Origin: Bradyrhizobium oligotrophicum S58
Lineage (GTDB): Bacteria > Pseudomonadota > Alphaproteobacteria > Rhizobiales > Xanthobacteraceae
Length of the DNA stretch: 64,000 bases
Assembly (NCBI RefSeq): GCF_000344805.1
Contig: NC_020453.1
Location: 3,100,001-3,164,000, forward strand
Direction of reading: 5' to 3'
A program made the position numbers and the translations under genes. This document shows positions 43,248 through 51,871 of this stretch, in pieces. Below the pieces are notes generated by a model, which saw only the letters and a list, made by a program, of their open reading frames with translations, was not told where the DNA came from and ran no database searches. Every line of letters starts with the position of its first letter. Positions within the stretch are counted from its first letter, which is position 1.

Positions 43248-44005
43248 CGGTGCATTTCATCGGCGCCGGCCCCGGCGCTCCGGACTTGATCACCGTGCGG
43301 GGCCGCGACCTGATCGCACGCTGCCCCGTGTGTCTCTATGCAGGCTCGCTGGTTCCGAAGGCGCTGCTCGATCACTGTCCGCCGGGCGCGCGCATCGTCG
43401 ACACGGCGCCGCTGTCGCTCGACGAGATCATGGCCGATATCGTGCGGGCGACCGCCGCTGGCGAGGACGTCGCGCGGCTGCATTCCGGTGACCTCTCGAT
43501 CTGGAGCGCGCTGGGCGAACAGCTGCGGCGCTTGGATGAGTTGAAGATTCCCTACACGGTCACACCGGGCGTGCCGTCATTCTCGGCGGCAGCAGCCGCG
43601 CTCGGGCGCGAGCTGACCTTGCCGGGGCTTGCACAATCGGTGGTGCTGACGCGCACCTCCGGCCGCGCCTCCGCGATGCCCGAGACCGAACAGCTGTCGC
43701 TGTTCGCGCAATCGCGCGCCACGCTGGCGATCCATCTTTCGATCCATGTCCTGGACAAGGTCGTGGATGAGCTCCGCCCACATTATGGCCAGGACTGTCC
43801 GGTCGCGATCGTCTATCGCGCGAGTTGGCCGGATCAGCGCATCGTCACCGGCACGCTCGCGACGATCGTCGATCAGGTCGCAGCAGCCGCGATGGAGCGC
43901 ACCGCGTTGATCCTGGTCGGCCGCGCGCTCGCGGCCGAGGATTTTCGCAACAGCGCGCTGTACGATGCCGACTATCAGCGGCGCTTTCGCGGGAGGGCCG
44001 AATGA
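43244..44005 (+). CDS. cobM: Precorrin-4 C11-methyltransferase
   Basis: 253 aa. [135 protein letters not shown]: the CobM/CbiF signature with the HSGD loop. Overlaps cobE by 4 bases at the start; at its end 31 bases overlap the 3' end of cbiD on the opposite strand. Confidence 0.96.
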   Translation: MTVHFIGAGPGAPDLITVRGRDLIARCPVCLYAGSLVPKALLDHCPPGARIVDTAPLSLDEIMADIVRATAAGEDVARLHSGDLSIWSALGEQLRRLDELKIPYTVTPGVPSFSAAAAALGRELTLPGLAQSVVLTRTSGRASAMPETEQLSLFAQSRATLAIHLSIHVLDKVVDELRPHYGQDCPVAIVYRASWPDQRIVTGTLATIVDQVAAAAMERTALILVGRALAAEDFRNSALYDADYQRRFRGRAE

Positions 44006-45117
44006 GCCTGGCCGTGACTTCGTCCGACCAGCCGTCCGTCGCGGTCGAACACCGCGACATCGAGCGCAATCTCGTTGTCGCCCAGCGCACGGCGCGCCGT
44101 CTGCCACGCGGCCTGCGCAACGACCTCGCCGGCGGGAAATCCGGCCCGGTCAGCTTCCTGCAGCACCTGCAGCGCGGTGTTGGCCGTGCGTGCGGTCGTG
44201 ACCAGTGCGGCCGGCGCGCCCGCGTCATGCAGCGTGTTCGCGAGCCAGCCGAGATCGACCTCGCCGGCGCGCGAATGCAGGTCGAGCAGGCCCTGTCCGA
44301 GCTTGGTCATCTTGGCGAAGCCGCCGGCCACCGTCACGCGGGGCACCGGATGGCGGCGCAGATATTTCAGCATGCCGCCGGCGAAGTCGCCCATGTCGAT
44401 CAGCGCAGTCTCCGGGAGTTCGTAGAGCCGCTGCACCGCCTTCTCCGACGTGCTTCCCGTCGCGCCGGCGATGTGCGGCAGGCCGGCGGCGCGCGCGACA
44501 TCGATGCCGCGATAGATCGAGTGGATCCAGGCCGCGCAGCTGAACGGCACGACGATTCCCGTGGTGCCGAGGATCGACAGGCCGCCGACGATGCCGAGCC
44601 GCGGGTTCAGCGTCTTCCTCGCGAGTTCCTCGCCGCCGGGAATGGAGATCTCGACAGTGACGTCGCGCGCCCCGCCGAGCGCTGCGGCGGCTTCGTCGAT
44701 CGCCGCCGCGATCATCTCACGCGGCACCGGATTGATCGCCGGCTCTCCCGGCCGCAGCGGCAGTCCAGGCCGCGTAACGGTACCGACGCCCGGGCCTGCG
44801 CGAAACGTCACCCCGGAGTTGTCTGCACCGCGCCGCAACGTCACTTTGACCAGCGCGCCGTGCGTGACGTCAGGATCGTCGCCGGCGTCCTTGATCACGC
44901 CCGCGGTCGCGCCGGCGCCGTCGGCCTCATGCATTGCCACCGCAAAGCTGACACGACGTCCGCCGGGCAGGGCGATCTCGACCATGGTGGGACAGTTGCC
45001 GGTGACCAGCAGCTCATAAGCGGCGCGCGCGGCCGCAGTGGCGCAGCTGCCGGTGGTCCAGCCACGCTTCAGCGGTCGGTTCGACGGATCCGCGGTTCCC
45101 ATCATGCCCGTTCGCAT
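43975..45117 (-). CDS. cbiD: Cobalt-precorrin-5B (C1)-methyltransferase CbiD
   Basis: 380 aa from the chosen ATG (45117; MMG at 45105 is also possible). Blocks [102 protein letters not shown], and [33 protein letters not shown] are those of CbiD, the C1 methyltransferase of the anaerobic route. No CobF, the aerobic C1-methyltransferase, is found in the window, so CbiD probably fills that step together with CobE in an otherwise aerobic set. Divergent from cobB. Confidence 0.95.
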   Translation of the reverse strand: MRTGMMGTADPSNRPLKRGWTTGSCATAAARAAYELLVTGNCPTMVEIALPGGRRVSFAVAMHEADGAGATAGVIKDAGDDPDVTHGALVKVTLRRGADNSGVTFRAGPGVGTVTRPGLPLRPGEPAINPVPREMIAAAIDEAAAALGGARDVTVEISIPGGEELARKTLNPRLGIVGGLSILGTTGIVVPFSCAAWIHSIYRGIDVARAAGLPHIAGATGSTSEKAVQRLYELPETALIDMGDFAGGMLKYLRRHPVPRVTVAGGFAKMTKLGQGLLDLHSRAGEVDLGWLANTLHDAGAPAALVTTARTANTALQVLQEADRAGFPAGEVVAQAAWQTARRALGDNEIALDVAVFDRDGRLVGRSHGQAHSALPRKRR

Positions 45118-45152
45118 AGCACATTTTGCCGGGACATTGCGGAGCCCCGGCC

Positions 45153-46493
45153 ATGACCATGGCGGCACCCAATGGGATCATCGTCGCCGCGCCGCGTTCG
45201 GGCGCCGGCAAGACGACGGTGACGCTCGGGCTGCTGCGGGCTCTCAGCCGGCGGGGCACGCGCGTGCAGCCGTTCAAGTGCGGGCCCGACTACATCGATC
45301 TCGCGTTTCACACGGCCGCTGCGAATCGGACGAGCTACAATCTCGACGGTTGGGCGATGTCGCGGCCGCAGCTCCTGGACCTCGTCTGCGGCGTTGCCGC
45401 CGACTCGGACATCGCGGTCGTCGAGGGCGTGATGGGCCTGTTCGACGGCGCACCCCGGCCCGGCCGCGCGGGCCGAGGCTCGGCCGCGGATCTCGCGGCT
45501 TTGACCGGCTGGCCGGTGGTGCTGGTTCTCGATGTCAGCGGGCAGACCGAGACCGCCGCTGCCGTCGCGCTCGGCTGCGCGCGTTTTCGCGACGATGTTC
45601 ACGTGGCCGGCGTGATCCTCAATCGGGTCGCGAGCGAGCGGCACCGGGCGCTGATCGAGCCGGCCTTCGCGACCGTCGGGATCAGGGTGCTCGGCGCGCT
45701 GGCGCGGGACGAGCAATTGACGTTGCCGGAACGGCATCTCGGCCTGGTCCAGGCCCAGGAGATCACGGCCATCGAGGCCCATCTCGAGCGTCTCGCAACC
45801 TGCATGTCCACATCCGTCGATCTGGACGCGGTGCTTGCACTCGCGCAACCGATACGCTGCACCGCCGCTGCCGCGCAGACATCCGGCTTTGGCATCAGGC
45901 CGCCCGGACAGCGCATCGCGCTGGCCTCGGATGCGGCGTTCTCGTTCAGCTATCCGCATCTTCTGCGGCATTGGCGCGCCCAGGGCGCGGAGATCATTCC
46001 GTTCTCGCCGTTGAACGACGAGGCTCCTGATCCCGCAGTCGATGCGGTCTGGCTGCCGGGCGGCTATCCCGAATTGCATGCCGGACGGTTGGCCTCGGCG
46101 CAGTCGTTTCTCCATGCTCTCAACGCAATGGCCTCGCGCGGCGTGCCGATCCATGGCGAGTGCGGTGGCTACATGATGCTGGGGGCGGGCCTCGAAGATG
46201 CCCACGGAGTCCGGCACGCGATGGCCGGGCTGCTGTCGCTGGAAACCTCGTTCGCCCGCCGCCGCCTGCATCTCGGCTATCGCCAGGCGACCCTGTTGGC
46301 CGACTGCCCCCTCGGCCAGGCGGGGGCGCGTGTCCATGGTCACGAATTTCACTATGCAACGATCCTGAGCGAGGCTGACGATCCCTTGATCGATTGCCGC
46401 GATGCCTCGGGTCATGCCACTGCCGAGCGTGGCGCTCGCCGCGGGTCGGTGACGGGATCGTTTCTGCATGTCCTGAGCGGCGAGGGCGCATGA
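45153..46493 (+). CDS. cobB: Hydrogenobyrinic acid a,c-diamide synthase
   Basis: 446 aa (CbiA equivalent). N-terminal ATP loop IIVAAPRSGAGKTTVTLGLLRALSRRGTRVQPFKCGPDYIDLAFHTAAANRTSYNLDGWAM, GVMGLFDGAP, and DVSGQTETAAAVALG. The C-terminal glutaminase domain has FSPLNDEAPDPAVDAVWLPGGYPELHAGRLA and the Cys nucleophile in HGECGGYMMLG, with His in VHGHEFHYA. ATG codons at 45153 and 45159 are both possible. The start is 36-48 bases from divergent cbiD; the end overlaps bluB by 4 bases. Confidence 0.96.
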   Translation: MTMAAPNGIIVAAPRSGAGKTTVTLGLLRALSRRGTRVQPFKCGPDYIDLAFHTAAANRTSYNLDGWAMSRPQLLDLVCGVAADSDIAVVEGVMGLFDGAPRPGRAGRGSAADLAALTGWPVVLVLDVSGQTETAAAVALGCARFRDDVHVAGVILNRVASERHRALIEPAFATVGIRVLGALARDEQLTLPERHLGLVQAQEITAIEAHLERLATCMSTSVDLDAVLALAQPIRCTAAAAQTSGFGIRPPGQRIALASDAAFSFSYPHLLRHWRAQGAEIIPFSPLNDEAPDPAVDAVWLPGGYPELHAGRLASAQSFLHALNAMASRGVPIHGECGGYMMLGAGLEDAHGVRHAMAGLLSLETSFARRRLHLGYRQATLLADCPLGQAGARVHGHEFHYATILSEADDPLIDCRDASGHATAERGARRGSVTGSFLHVLSGEGA

Positions 46494-47146
46494 GCGACCA
46501 GAACCAGACCCCTCCGCAATTCGACGCCACCTTTAGGCAACGCTTTGCCGAACTGGTGCGCTGGCGTCGCGACGTGCGGCGTTTCCGCTCCGATTGGGTT
46601 TCCCCCGAACTGATCGAGCAGTTGCTGGCTCTTGCATCCCATGCGCCATCCGTCGGCTTCTGCCAGCCCTGGCGTTTTGTGCTGGTCGAGAGTCCCGAAC
46701 GCCGCGCGGCGATCATCGAGAATTTCAAGCGCGCGAACCAGGCCGCGCTCGCCGGCTATGCTGGTGAGCGCCGCGCGCTCTATGCGAGCCTCAAGCTGGA
46801 AGGCCTGACGCAGGCGCCCGTCCATCTCGTCGTCTGTGCCGACGAGGGCGCCGCGACCGGCCATCGTCTTGGCCGCGCCACGATGCCGGAGACGCTGCGC
46901 TACTCGGTCGTGGCCGCGATCCAGACGTTCTGGCTCGCGGCGCGCGCAGAAGGATTGGGGGTCGGCTGGGTGTCGATCCTTGATCCGGCGGCCGTCTGTC
47001 GGGAGCTCGAGCTGCCGCCCGACTGGAGCCTGATCGCCTATCTCTGTGTCGGCTGGCCGCAGGAAGAGCATGACGATCCCGAATTGGAACGTCACGGCTG
47101 GGAAACGCGGCTCGACCAGACGGTGATCAAGCCGCTCAGGCGCTAG
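46490..47146 (+). CDS. bluB: 5,6-dimethylbenzimidazole synthase BluB
   Basis: 218 aa nitroreductase-fold flavin-destroying enzyme that breaks FMNH2 with O2 to make DMB, the lower ligand of B12. Characteristic blocks: LVRWRRDVRRFRSDWVSPELIEQLLALASHAPSVGFCQPWRFVLVESPERRAAI, YASLKLEGLTQAPVHLVVCADEGAATGHRLGRATMPETLRYSVVAAIQTFWLAARAEGLGVGWVSILDPAAV, and AYLCVGWPQEEHDDPELERHGWE. ATG overlaps the cobB stop by 4 bases. Its product feeds CobT at 25.1 kb. Confidence 0.96.
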   Translation: MSDQNQTPPQFDATFRQRFAELVRWRRDVRRFRSDWVSPELIEQLLALASHAPSVGFCQPWRFVLVESPERRAAIIENFKRANQAALAGYAGERRALYASLKLEGLTQAPVHLVVCADEGAATGHRLGRATMPETLRYSVVAAIQTFWLAARAEGLGVGWVSILDPAAVCRELELPPDWSLIAYLCVGWPQEEHDDPELERHGWETRLDQTVIKPLRR

Positions 47147-47147
47147 G

Positions 47148-47873
47148 TCATGATGCCAGCGCCAATGCCGGCGCGTCCACCGTGATTGGCTCGGCCATTG
47201 CGGCTTCGGCGCCAGCGAGCTGAAACCGCATGCCGTGCAGATTGATGGTGAGCGGAATGCCGCGGAAATCGTCGTGGAAGGCGCGGATGCGGCGCGTCAT
47301 CTCGGCGGCGTCGATGTCGGCGGGCATGTCGCACATGGCGGCATACGACCGCCGGGTGCTTCTGATGCCGCTCCAATTGGCGGAGAGCGCCGGCAGCGGG
47401 CCGGCGTGGCAGGCGAGATCGTGCGACATCCGCCAGAACAAATAGGCGAGCCGCACGAACGTCATCTGCTCCAGGCCGCGAACATCCACGCCGCGGGGGA
47501 TGTCGAACGTCTCGACGCCGACGATCGCGCCGCAGTCGACACGCGGTTCCATCACATGGGCCGTCGCGCCAAAGCTCGTCGCGCCGTCATACATCGCGAA
47601 ATGCGCCGGTGCCCAGCCCGGATAGTCCGGCGAGGCCGGATGAAAATTGTAGGCGCCGTAACCGAGCGCCGGAAGGATGGCCGCAGGAACGATCACGCCG
47701 GTCGTGAAGGCAAGCAGGCGGGATCTGCCGAGCACGTCGCGCTCGATGGCTTCGAGGTCCTGCAGACTGACCGCGAAGCGAAACGCGAGTGCAGAATTGT
47801 GCGCCCTCAGGAGTTCGGTGAGCGCGAGCTGCTGGTCGCGGCTGCCGGTGAGAAGAATGATGGTGTCGAACAT
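47148..47873 (-). CDS. Formyltransferase-domain protein (10-formyl-THF dependent)
   Basis: 241 aa. Formyltransferase catalytic residues in the expected order: Asn76 and His78 in YGAYNFHPASPDYPGWAPAHFAMYDG, His106 in FGATAHVMEPRVDCGAIVGVETFDI, and Asp113. It lacks the C-terminal domain of Met-tRNA formyltransferase, so it is not Fmt; family members formylate sugar nucleotides or other amines. ATG at 47873 has GAAGGGCCGATC upstream. It lies 19 bases after the putative glycosyltransferase and on the same strand, which suggests joint action on a glycan or amino sugar (inference). Its 3' end abuts bluB (1-base gap, convergent). Confidence 0.8.
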   Translation of the reverse strand: MFDTIILLTGSRDQQLALTELLRAHNSALAFRFAVSLQDLEAIERDVLGRSRLLAFTTGVIVPAAILPALGYGAYNFHPASPDYPGWAPAHFAMYDGATSFGATAHVMEPRVDCGAIVGVETFDIPRGVDVRGLEQMTFVRLAYLFWRMSHDLACHAGPLPALSANWSGIRSTRRSYAAMCDMPADIDAAEMTRRIRAFHDDFRGIPLTINLHGMRFQLAGAEAAMAEPITVDAPALALAS

Positions 47874-47892
47874 GATCGGCCCTTCGTTGGCG

Positions 47893-49227
47893 TCAGCGGC
47901 GGGAGGTCTGGATGTTGTCGCGGTGGCGTGCTGCCTCTGCGGCGGCCATCGCTTGAAACAGGTTGGCCGGCAGCTCCTGACCGGGAACGATCTCGAACAC
48001 GGTGTTGTCCGCGCGGAAAGCGGCTTCCCGCGCGATACGGACCTCCGGCTGCCACGAACACAGCGAGAGCTCGAGGCGGGCGAAGCCGCCGCAATCCGCG
48101 ACGAAGGCACTCGTCAGCCTCTCGATGCTGTCAGCTGTGGCGCGCGCGCCGCTGCTTTCGACGTCGCGCAGGATCACCGTGACGGCCTTGTCGGATTCCG
48201 CTTTGGAGCTGACGACGAGCAGCGACTCCAAAGCGCCGACGCGCCCCGCTCGCCTGGGTGATCGGACCACCGCGGCGAAGTCCGGATCTGGACCAAGGTC
48301 GGCATTCGCCGGCTTCAGGTTGTGGACGATGGTCGCGTTCCGGACGCCGGCTTCACCCGCAACGGCATGGTAGGAGCGGGGAAGCCAAACCGTGTCGAGC
48401 GCGATCTGGGACGTCACGGCGCTCCAGGCCTGATCGATCAGGTAGCCGTCCCAGACGTCCGGGCATGAGGAGGCGAGGTCGTGCCAGGTCGTCAGCACGG
48501 CCTCGGCAGCCTTCGAGCGGCCGAAATAGAGGGTGCGCGCCGACATCTCCCAACCGTTCCACTTGTGGACGGCAAGATCGCAGCCTGTCAGGCGAGGAAT
48601 GTCCGGGGCGGACTGAAACATCACGTCCGCGTCGACATACAGCAGCGGCTCGCGGTGCCGCTGCCACATCCGCGCGATGAAGTCGGCCTTGTCTGCAGCG
48701 GTCAGCCGTCCACTGGAGTGACCATCGACCGCTTCGATGTCGAACGCGATCCCGAGCCGCTCGAGCGAGCGCCTGAGATGATAGGTGTGCAAGTCACCGA
48801 CAGTCCTGGGATGGCACGACACGACACGCAATGCATCCGCCGCGGGCGCTGCGTCCGGCACATGCCAGTCGAGGCCACCCCACCATAATTCGTGCGGGCC
48901 GTCTGCCGATGCGCCGACGGTGCCGAATTCGGTCAGCTTCGATTTCAGGAAGTCGAAGGCGGGATTTTCGCCGAACGGGATCACGATTGCGTCGTAAGCC
49001 GTCAGCGCGTTGTAGAGCAACTCGGCACCTGCGCCCGTCGGCGGATCGATGACGATGATGGTACGCCCGCCACGAGGCGGAGCATCGCCGCTCCAGTGGA
49101 CTATCGGGCCGAACGTCTGCGAGAGCCATTGCAGGCGACGTCCCTGTTGCCTGCCGAGCCTGATGCCGTCAGCGCGCAAGGCTCGCACCGGATCGTCGTC
49201 GAGGGCGTTCGAAACTTTCCGCGTCAT
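47893..49227 (-). CDS. Putative glycosyltransferase of nucleotide-diphospho-sugar fold
   Basis: 444 aa, no named family recognised. The start at 49227 is set by a strong AGGAGGA 7 bases upstream. The middle carries a GT-A-like DxD in EPLLYVDADVMFQSAPDIPRLTGCDLAVHKWNGWEMSARTLYFGRSKAAEAVLTTWHDLASSCPDVWDGYLIDQAWSAVTSQIALDTVWLP (DAD at 199-201). The order (DxD, the protein-side HKWNG, a length of gap, QAWS/LDTVWLPRSY) fits putative nucleotide-diphospho-sugar transferases. The C-terminal 110 residues resemble no domain I know. It forms an operon with the formyltransferase gene, and is divergent from the ECF/flagellin locus. Confidence 0.6.
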   Translation of the reverse strand: MTRKVSNALDDDPVRALRADGIRLGRQQGRRLQWLSQTFGPIVHWSGDAPPRGGRTIIVIDPPTGAGAELLYNALTAYDAIVIPFGENPAFDFLKSKLTEFGTVGASADGPHELWWGGLDWHVPDAAPAADALRVVSCHPRTVGDLHTYHLRRSLERLGIAFDIEAVDGHSSGRLTAADKADFIARMWQRHREPLLYVDADVMFQSAPDIPRLTGCDLAVHKWNGWEMSARTLYFGRSKAAEAVLTTWHDLASSCPDVWDGYLIDQAWSAVTSQIALDTVWLPRSYHAVAGEAGVRNATIVHNLKPANADLGPDPDFAAVVRSPRRAGRVGALESLLVVSSKAESDKAVTVILRDVESSGARATADSIERLTSAFVADCGGFARLELSLCSWQPEVRIAREAAFRADNTVFEIVPGQELPANLFQAMAAAEAARHRDNIQTSRR

Positions 49228-50145
49228 GCCGGGTCCTCCTGCACTATAGAACGGACAATGGCGGCCAATCAGGCGCGTCGATCGCGGACTCATCGGTGGC
49301 GTTGCGCTCGCATGAGTGTGATTCCGGTCATCGGCACGGAACGCGCGTGTTTCGTTTCGCAATGTTGCCGGCGTGTTGCTCGAGGCAGTCGCAAACAATC
49401 AAGTTCGTGCCAGGACGTCCACCGGTTGGATGATGTGGGACCTGCCTGACAGTTATATATGGTCCATAGTCGTTGCCTCTGGTCCAGATCTTCGATTCCC
49501 TTGCTTCTGCCTGTGACGCGACATCGTATGATGCAGAACGTTACGTTCGAAACATCCAGCAACAAACAGAGGCGCAGAAGAAACGTTGCGTGTAGCTCGC
49601 ATGCATTCATGGCGCTCGACACCGGGTGTCGACCGCTTCGCTTTTCATCGCTGTCAGCTACTACAACGTATGATCTCGCAAGATCAGGCGCACGACATCG
49701 CAAAAAATCGTCATGCGATTCAAAAAACGCGTCGGCGGCAACTGACAGAGTCGAAAAATGAGATAGTTTCGTCGAGGTGATTCGGAAAAAATTGCCGGGT
49801 GCGATGATCGCTCCGCGAGAGATTCTGGATTCGCACAACTGTCGTCTTTCTTGTGTCGCGGTGCGCTCCACGGATGTTGTTAGTAAGCGTTGCAGCTTGC
49901 GTTTTCTGATGAATTCGTCCTCTGGAATGAATCCCTGCCATGCCGACCATCGGCCTCTTCTCCTCCATGATCGCCGGCCGCCCGATCGACGTGCGGCAGA
50001 TTTTGCCCGGTCCTAGGCAAAACATTCCACGTAAGCGTTTGAAAAATAACGCAAATACTCCGCCTGGTTCTTTCGGTCGCGCCGTTCAACGATCGGAAGC
50101 CGTCTGCGAACTGCGCCGTCGGCATTGCGGGTTGGAGATTCGGAA
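49228..50145. other. 918-base non-coding A+T-richer region upstream of the ECF sigma gene
   Basis: No gene is called on either strand: open frames here lack ribosome-binding sites and protein character. Its A+T content is visibly higher than the neighbours, with runs such as AAAAAAATTG and GAAAAATAACGC. It separates the divergent glycosyltransferase gene from the sigma-factor gene and probably holds both promoters, but I cannot name any element in it. Confidence 0.5.
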
Positions 50146-50847
50146 ATGAGCTACGCGCTGGACGTCTGGGCCCCGGCCGATGGCGTATCTTCGAAAGAGC
50201 CGGCGTCACCGGACGTTGCGACGGTGCCGTGGAGCGAGTCGGCCAGCACCGTTCCGGACTCCGTGCCGAGCGACACCGCCGTCTTCGACGAGGACAAGGA
50301 GTTGCTCGACCGGTTGGCAACCGGGGAGGAGCTCGCATTTCGTCTGCTGGTCGAGCGTCATATCGATCGTGCCTATGCGATTGCGCTCCGCATCGTCGGC
50401 AATGCCGCTGACGCCGAGGACGTCGTTCAGGACACGATGCTGAAGGTCTGGACGCATCGCGGACGCTGGCAGCATGGTCGCGCCAAGTTCTCGACCTGGC
50501 TGTATCGTGTCGTCAGCAACCGCTGCATCGATATCCGCCGCAAGCCGCGTACCGAGAACGTCGATGTCGTGCCGGAAGTTGCCGACGGCAAGCCCGATGC
50601 CGCGAGCGTCATCGAACGTGCCGAGATGAACAATCTGCTGGAAGCTGCGATGCAGCGCCTCACGGAGCAGCAGCGCATCGCCGTGATCCTGTCGTATCAC
50701 GAGAGCATGAGCAACGGTGAGATCGCCGACGTGATGGACACGACGGTGGCCGCTGTGGAGTCGCTGTTGAAGCGCGGACGCCAGCAGTTGCGCGACATGC
50801 TGCGGCGGCACGAGCGCGACATTCGCGGCGCCTTTACCGATTGCTAA
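50146..50847 (+). CDS. ECF-type RNA polymerase sigma factor
   Basis: 233 aa. An acidic N-terminal extension of about 55 residues precedes sigma region 2 (LLVERHIDRAYAIALRIVGNAADAEDVVQDTMLKVWTHRGRWQHGRAKFSTWLYRVVSNRCIDIRRK), a linker, and region 4 (AMQRLTEQQRIAVILSYHESMSNGEIADVMDTTVAAVESLLKRGRQQLRDML), with no region 1.1 or 3. ATG at 50146 follows TTGGAGATTCGG. No clear membrane anti-sigma gene is adjacent. The next gene is flagellin, so a link to motility is possible but unproven; ordinary flagellar genes use sigma-28 or sigma-54. Confidence 0.92.
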   Translation: MSYALDVWAPADGVSSKEPASPDVATVPWSESASTVPDSVPSDTAVFDEDKELLDRLATGEELAFRLLVERHIDRAYAIALRIVGNAADAEDVVQDTMLKVWTHRGRWQHGRAKFSTWLYRVVSNRCIDIRRKPRTENVDVVPEVADGKPDAASVIERAEMNNLLEAAMQRLTEQQRIAVILSYHESMSNGEIADVMDTTVAAVESLLKRGRQQLRDMLRRHERDIRGAFTDC

Positions 50848-50876
50848 CTATAAAGTTCGCGTTGCATGAGAAATCC

Positions 50877-50904
50877 CGCCTGATCCTGGCAGGCGCTTCC
50901 GTTT
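50877..50904 (+). terminator. Weak terminator hairpin after the sigma gene
   Basis: CGCCTG (50877-50882) pairs with CAGGCG (50890-50895) and is followed by CTTCCGTTT. It lies between the sigma gene and fliC. The stem is short, so read-through is plausible. Confidence 0.4.
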
Positions 50905-50985
50905 GATCGATCAGACGGGGCTGATCCGCACCGTCAGTCCTTCCACGATCCGGCGTGTCCTGCCGATCACTCAGGAGTCCTCACC

Positions 50986-51810
50986 GTGCCCGCAATTTCC
51001 ACCAACATCGCGGCCAACTCGGCCGTCCGTTATCTGAACATCAATTCAAGCCAGGAAACGAGCTCGCTCTCGAAGCTGTCGAGCGGTTCGCGGATCACCT
51101 CGGCCTCCGACGATGCCGCAGGTCTTGCGATCTCGACCCGCATCTCCTCCGACATCACCACGCTGCAGCAGGCCGCGACCAACGCCGCGCAGGCGACCTC
51201 GATCCTGCAGACCGCCGATGGCGGCGCCTCCAACATCAGCGACATCCTGGCCCGCATGAAGTCGCTGGCCTCCGAGTCGGCATCGGGCACCACGGTCGGC
51301 ACCAGCCGCACCTACATCCAGTCGGAATTCTCGCAGCTGACCAGCGAAATCACGTCGATCGCGACCGGCACGCGCTATAGCGGCCAGAGCCTGCTTGACG
51401 GCACCAGCACCTTCTCGTCGGGCGTCTCGGTCCTGGTCGGCTCCTCCGCCTCCGACACCATCAACATCACGCTGTCCGACCTCACTGCGAGCACGCTCGG
51501 CGTCTCCTCGCTCGACGTCAGCACCCAGACCGGTGCGACCGCGGCCGTGACCGCGCTGGACACCGCGATCGACACGGTCTCGAAGGCCCGCGCCGACATC
51601 GGTGCGCAGGAATCGCGCTTCAACTTCTCGGCCGACTCGATCTCGACGCAGACGCAGAATCTGCAATCGGCCAACTCGGCGATCAAGGACGTGGACATCG
51701 CCTCGGAGCAGGCGAAGCTGTCGTCGGCCCAGGTCAAGACCCAGGCCGCCGTGTCGGCGGAAGCCGCCGCGAACCAGATCCCGCAGTACCTCTTGAAGCT
51801 GCTGGGCTGA
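50986..51810 (+). CDS. fliC: Flagellin
   Basis: 274 aa, a short flagellin made of the conserved D0/D1 ends with only a small central domain. N terminus PAISTNIAANSAVRYLNINSSQETSSLSKLSSGSRITSASDDAAGLAISTRISSDITTLQQA, C terminus IGAQESRFNFSADSISTQTQNLQSANSAIKDVDIASEQAKLSSAQVKTQAAVSAEAAANQIPQYLLKLLG. The filament is built from it outside the cell. GTG start with TCAGGAGTCC upstream. Very rich in Ser/Thr (possible O-glycosylation sites). A strong hairpin terminator follows. Confidence 0.96.
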   Translation: MPAISTNIAANSAVRYLNINSSQETSSLSKLSSGSRITSASDDAAGLAISTRISSDITTLQQAATNAAQATSILQTADGGASNISDILARMKSLASESASGTTVGTSRTYIQSEFSQLTSEITSIATGTRYSGQSLLDGTSTFSSGVSVLVGSSASDTINITLSDLTASTLGVSSLDVSTQTGATAAVTALDTAIDTVSKARADIGAQESRFNFSADSISTQTQNLQSANSAIKDVDIASEQAKLSSAQVKTQAAVSAEAAANQIPQYLLKLLG

Positions 51811-51820
51811 GACGTGATCT

Positions 51821-51857
51821 GCCGGGCCGGCGCCGTGCCGGTCCGGCCTTTGTTTTG
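51821..51857 (+). terminator. Terminator/attenuator between fliC and fliD
   Basis: GCCGGGCCGG (51821-51830) pairs with CCGGTCCGGC (51838-51847) with one G-U pair, followed by CTTTGTTTT. It would end most transcripts after flagellin and lower expression of the cap gene. Confidence 0.75.
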
Positions 51858-51871
51858 GAGGACGTCGACGA

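Noticed and set aside
49290..49871. 193-codon minus-strand frame in the gap before the sigma gene
   Set aside because: No recognisable protein character, no ribosome-binding site and mixed codon use; treated as non-coding.
50886..50905. Possible sigma-54 promoter (TGGCAGG...) before fliC
   Set aside because: The -12 element does not fit TTGC at the proper spacing; the sequence is better explained as the arm of a hairpin.
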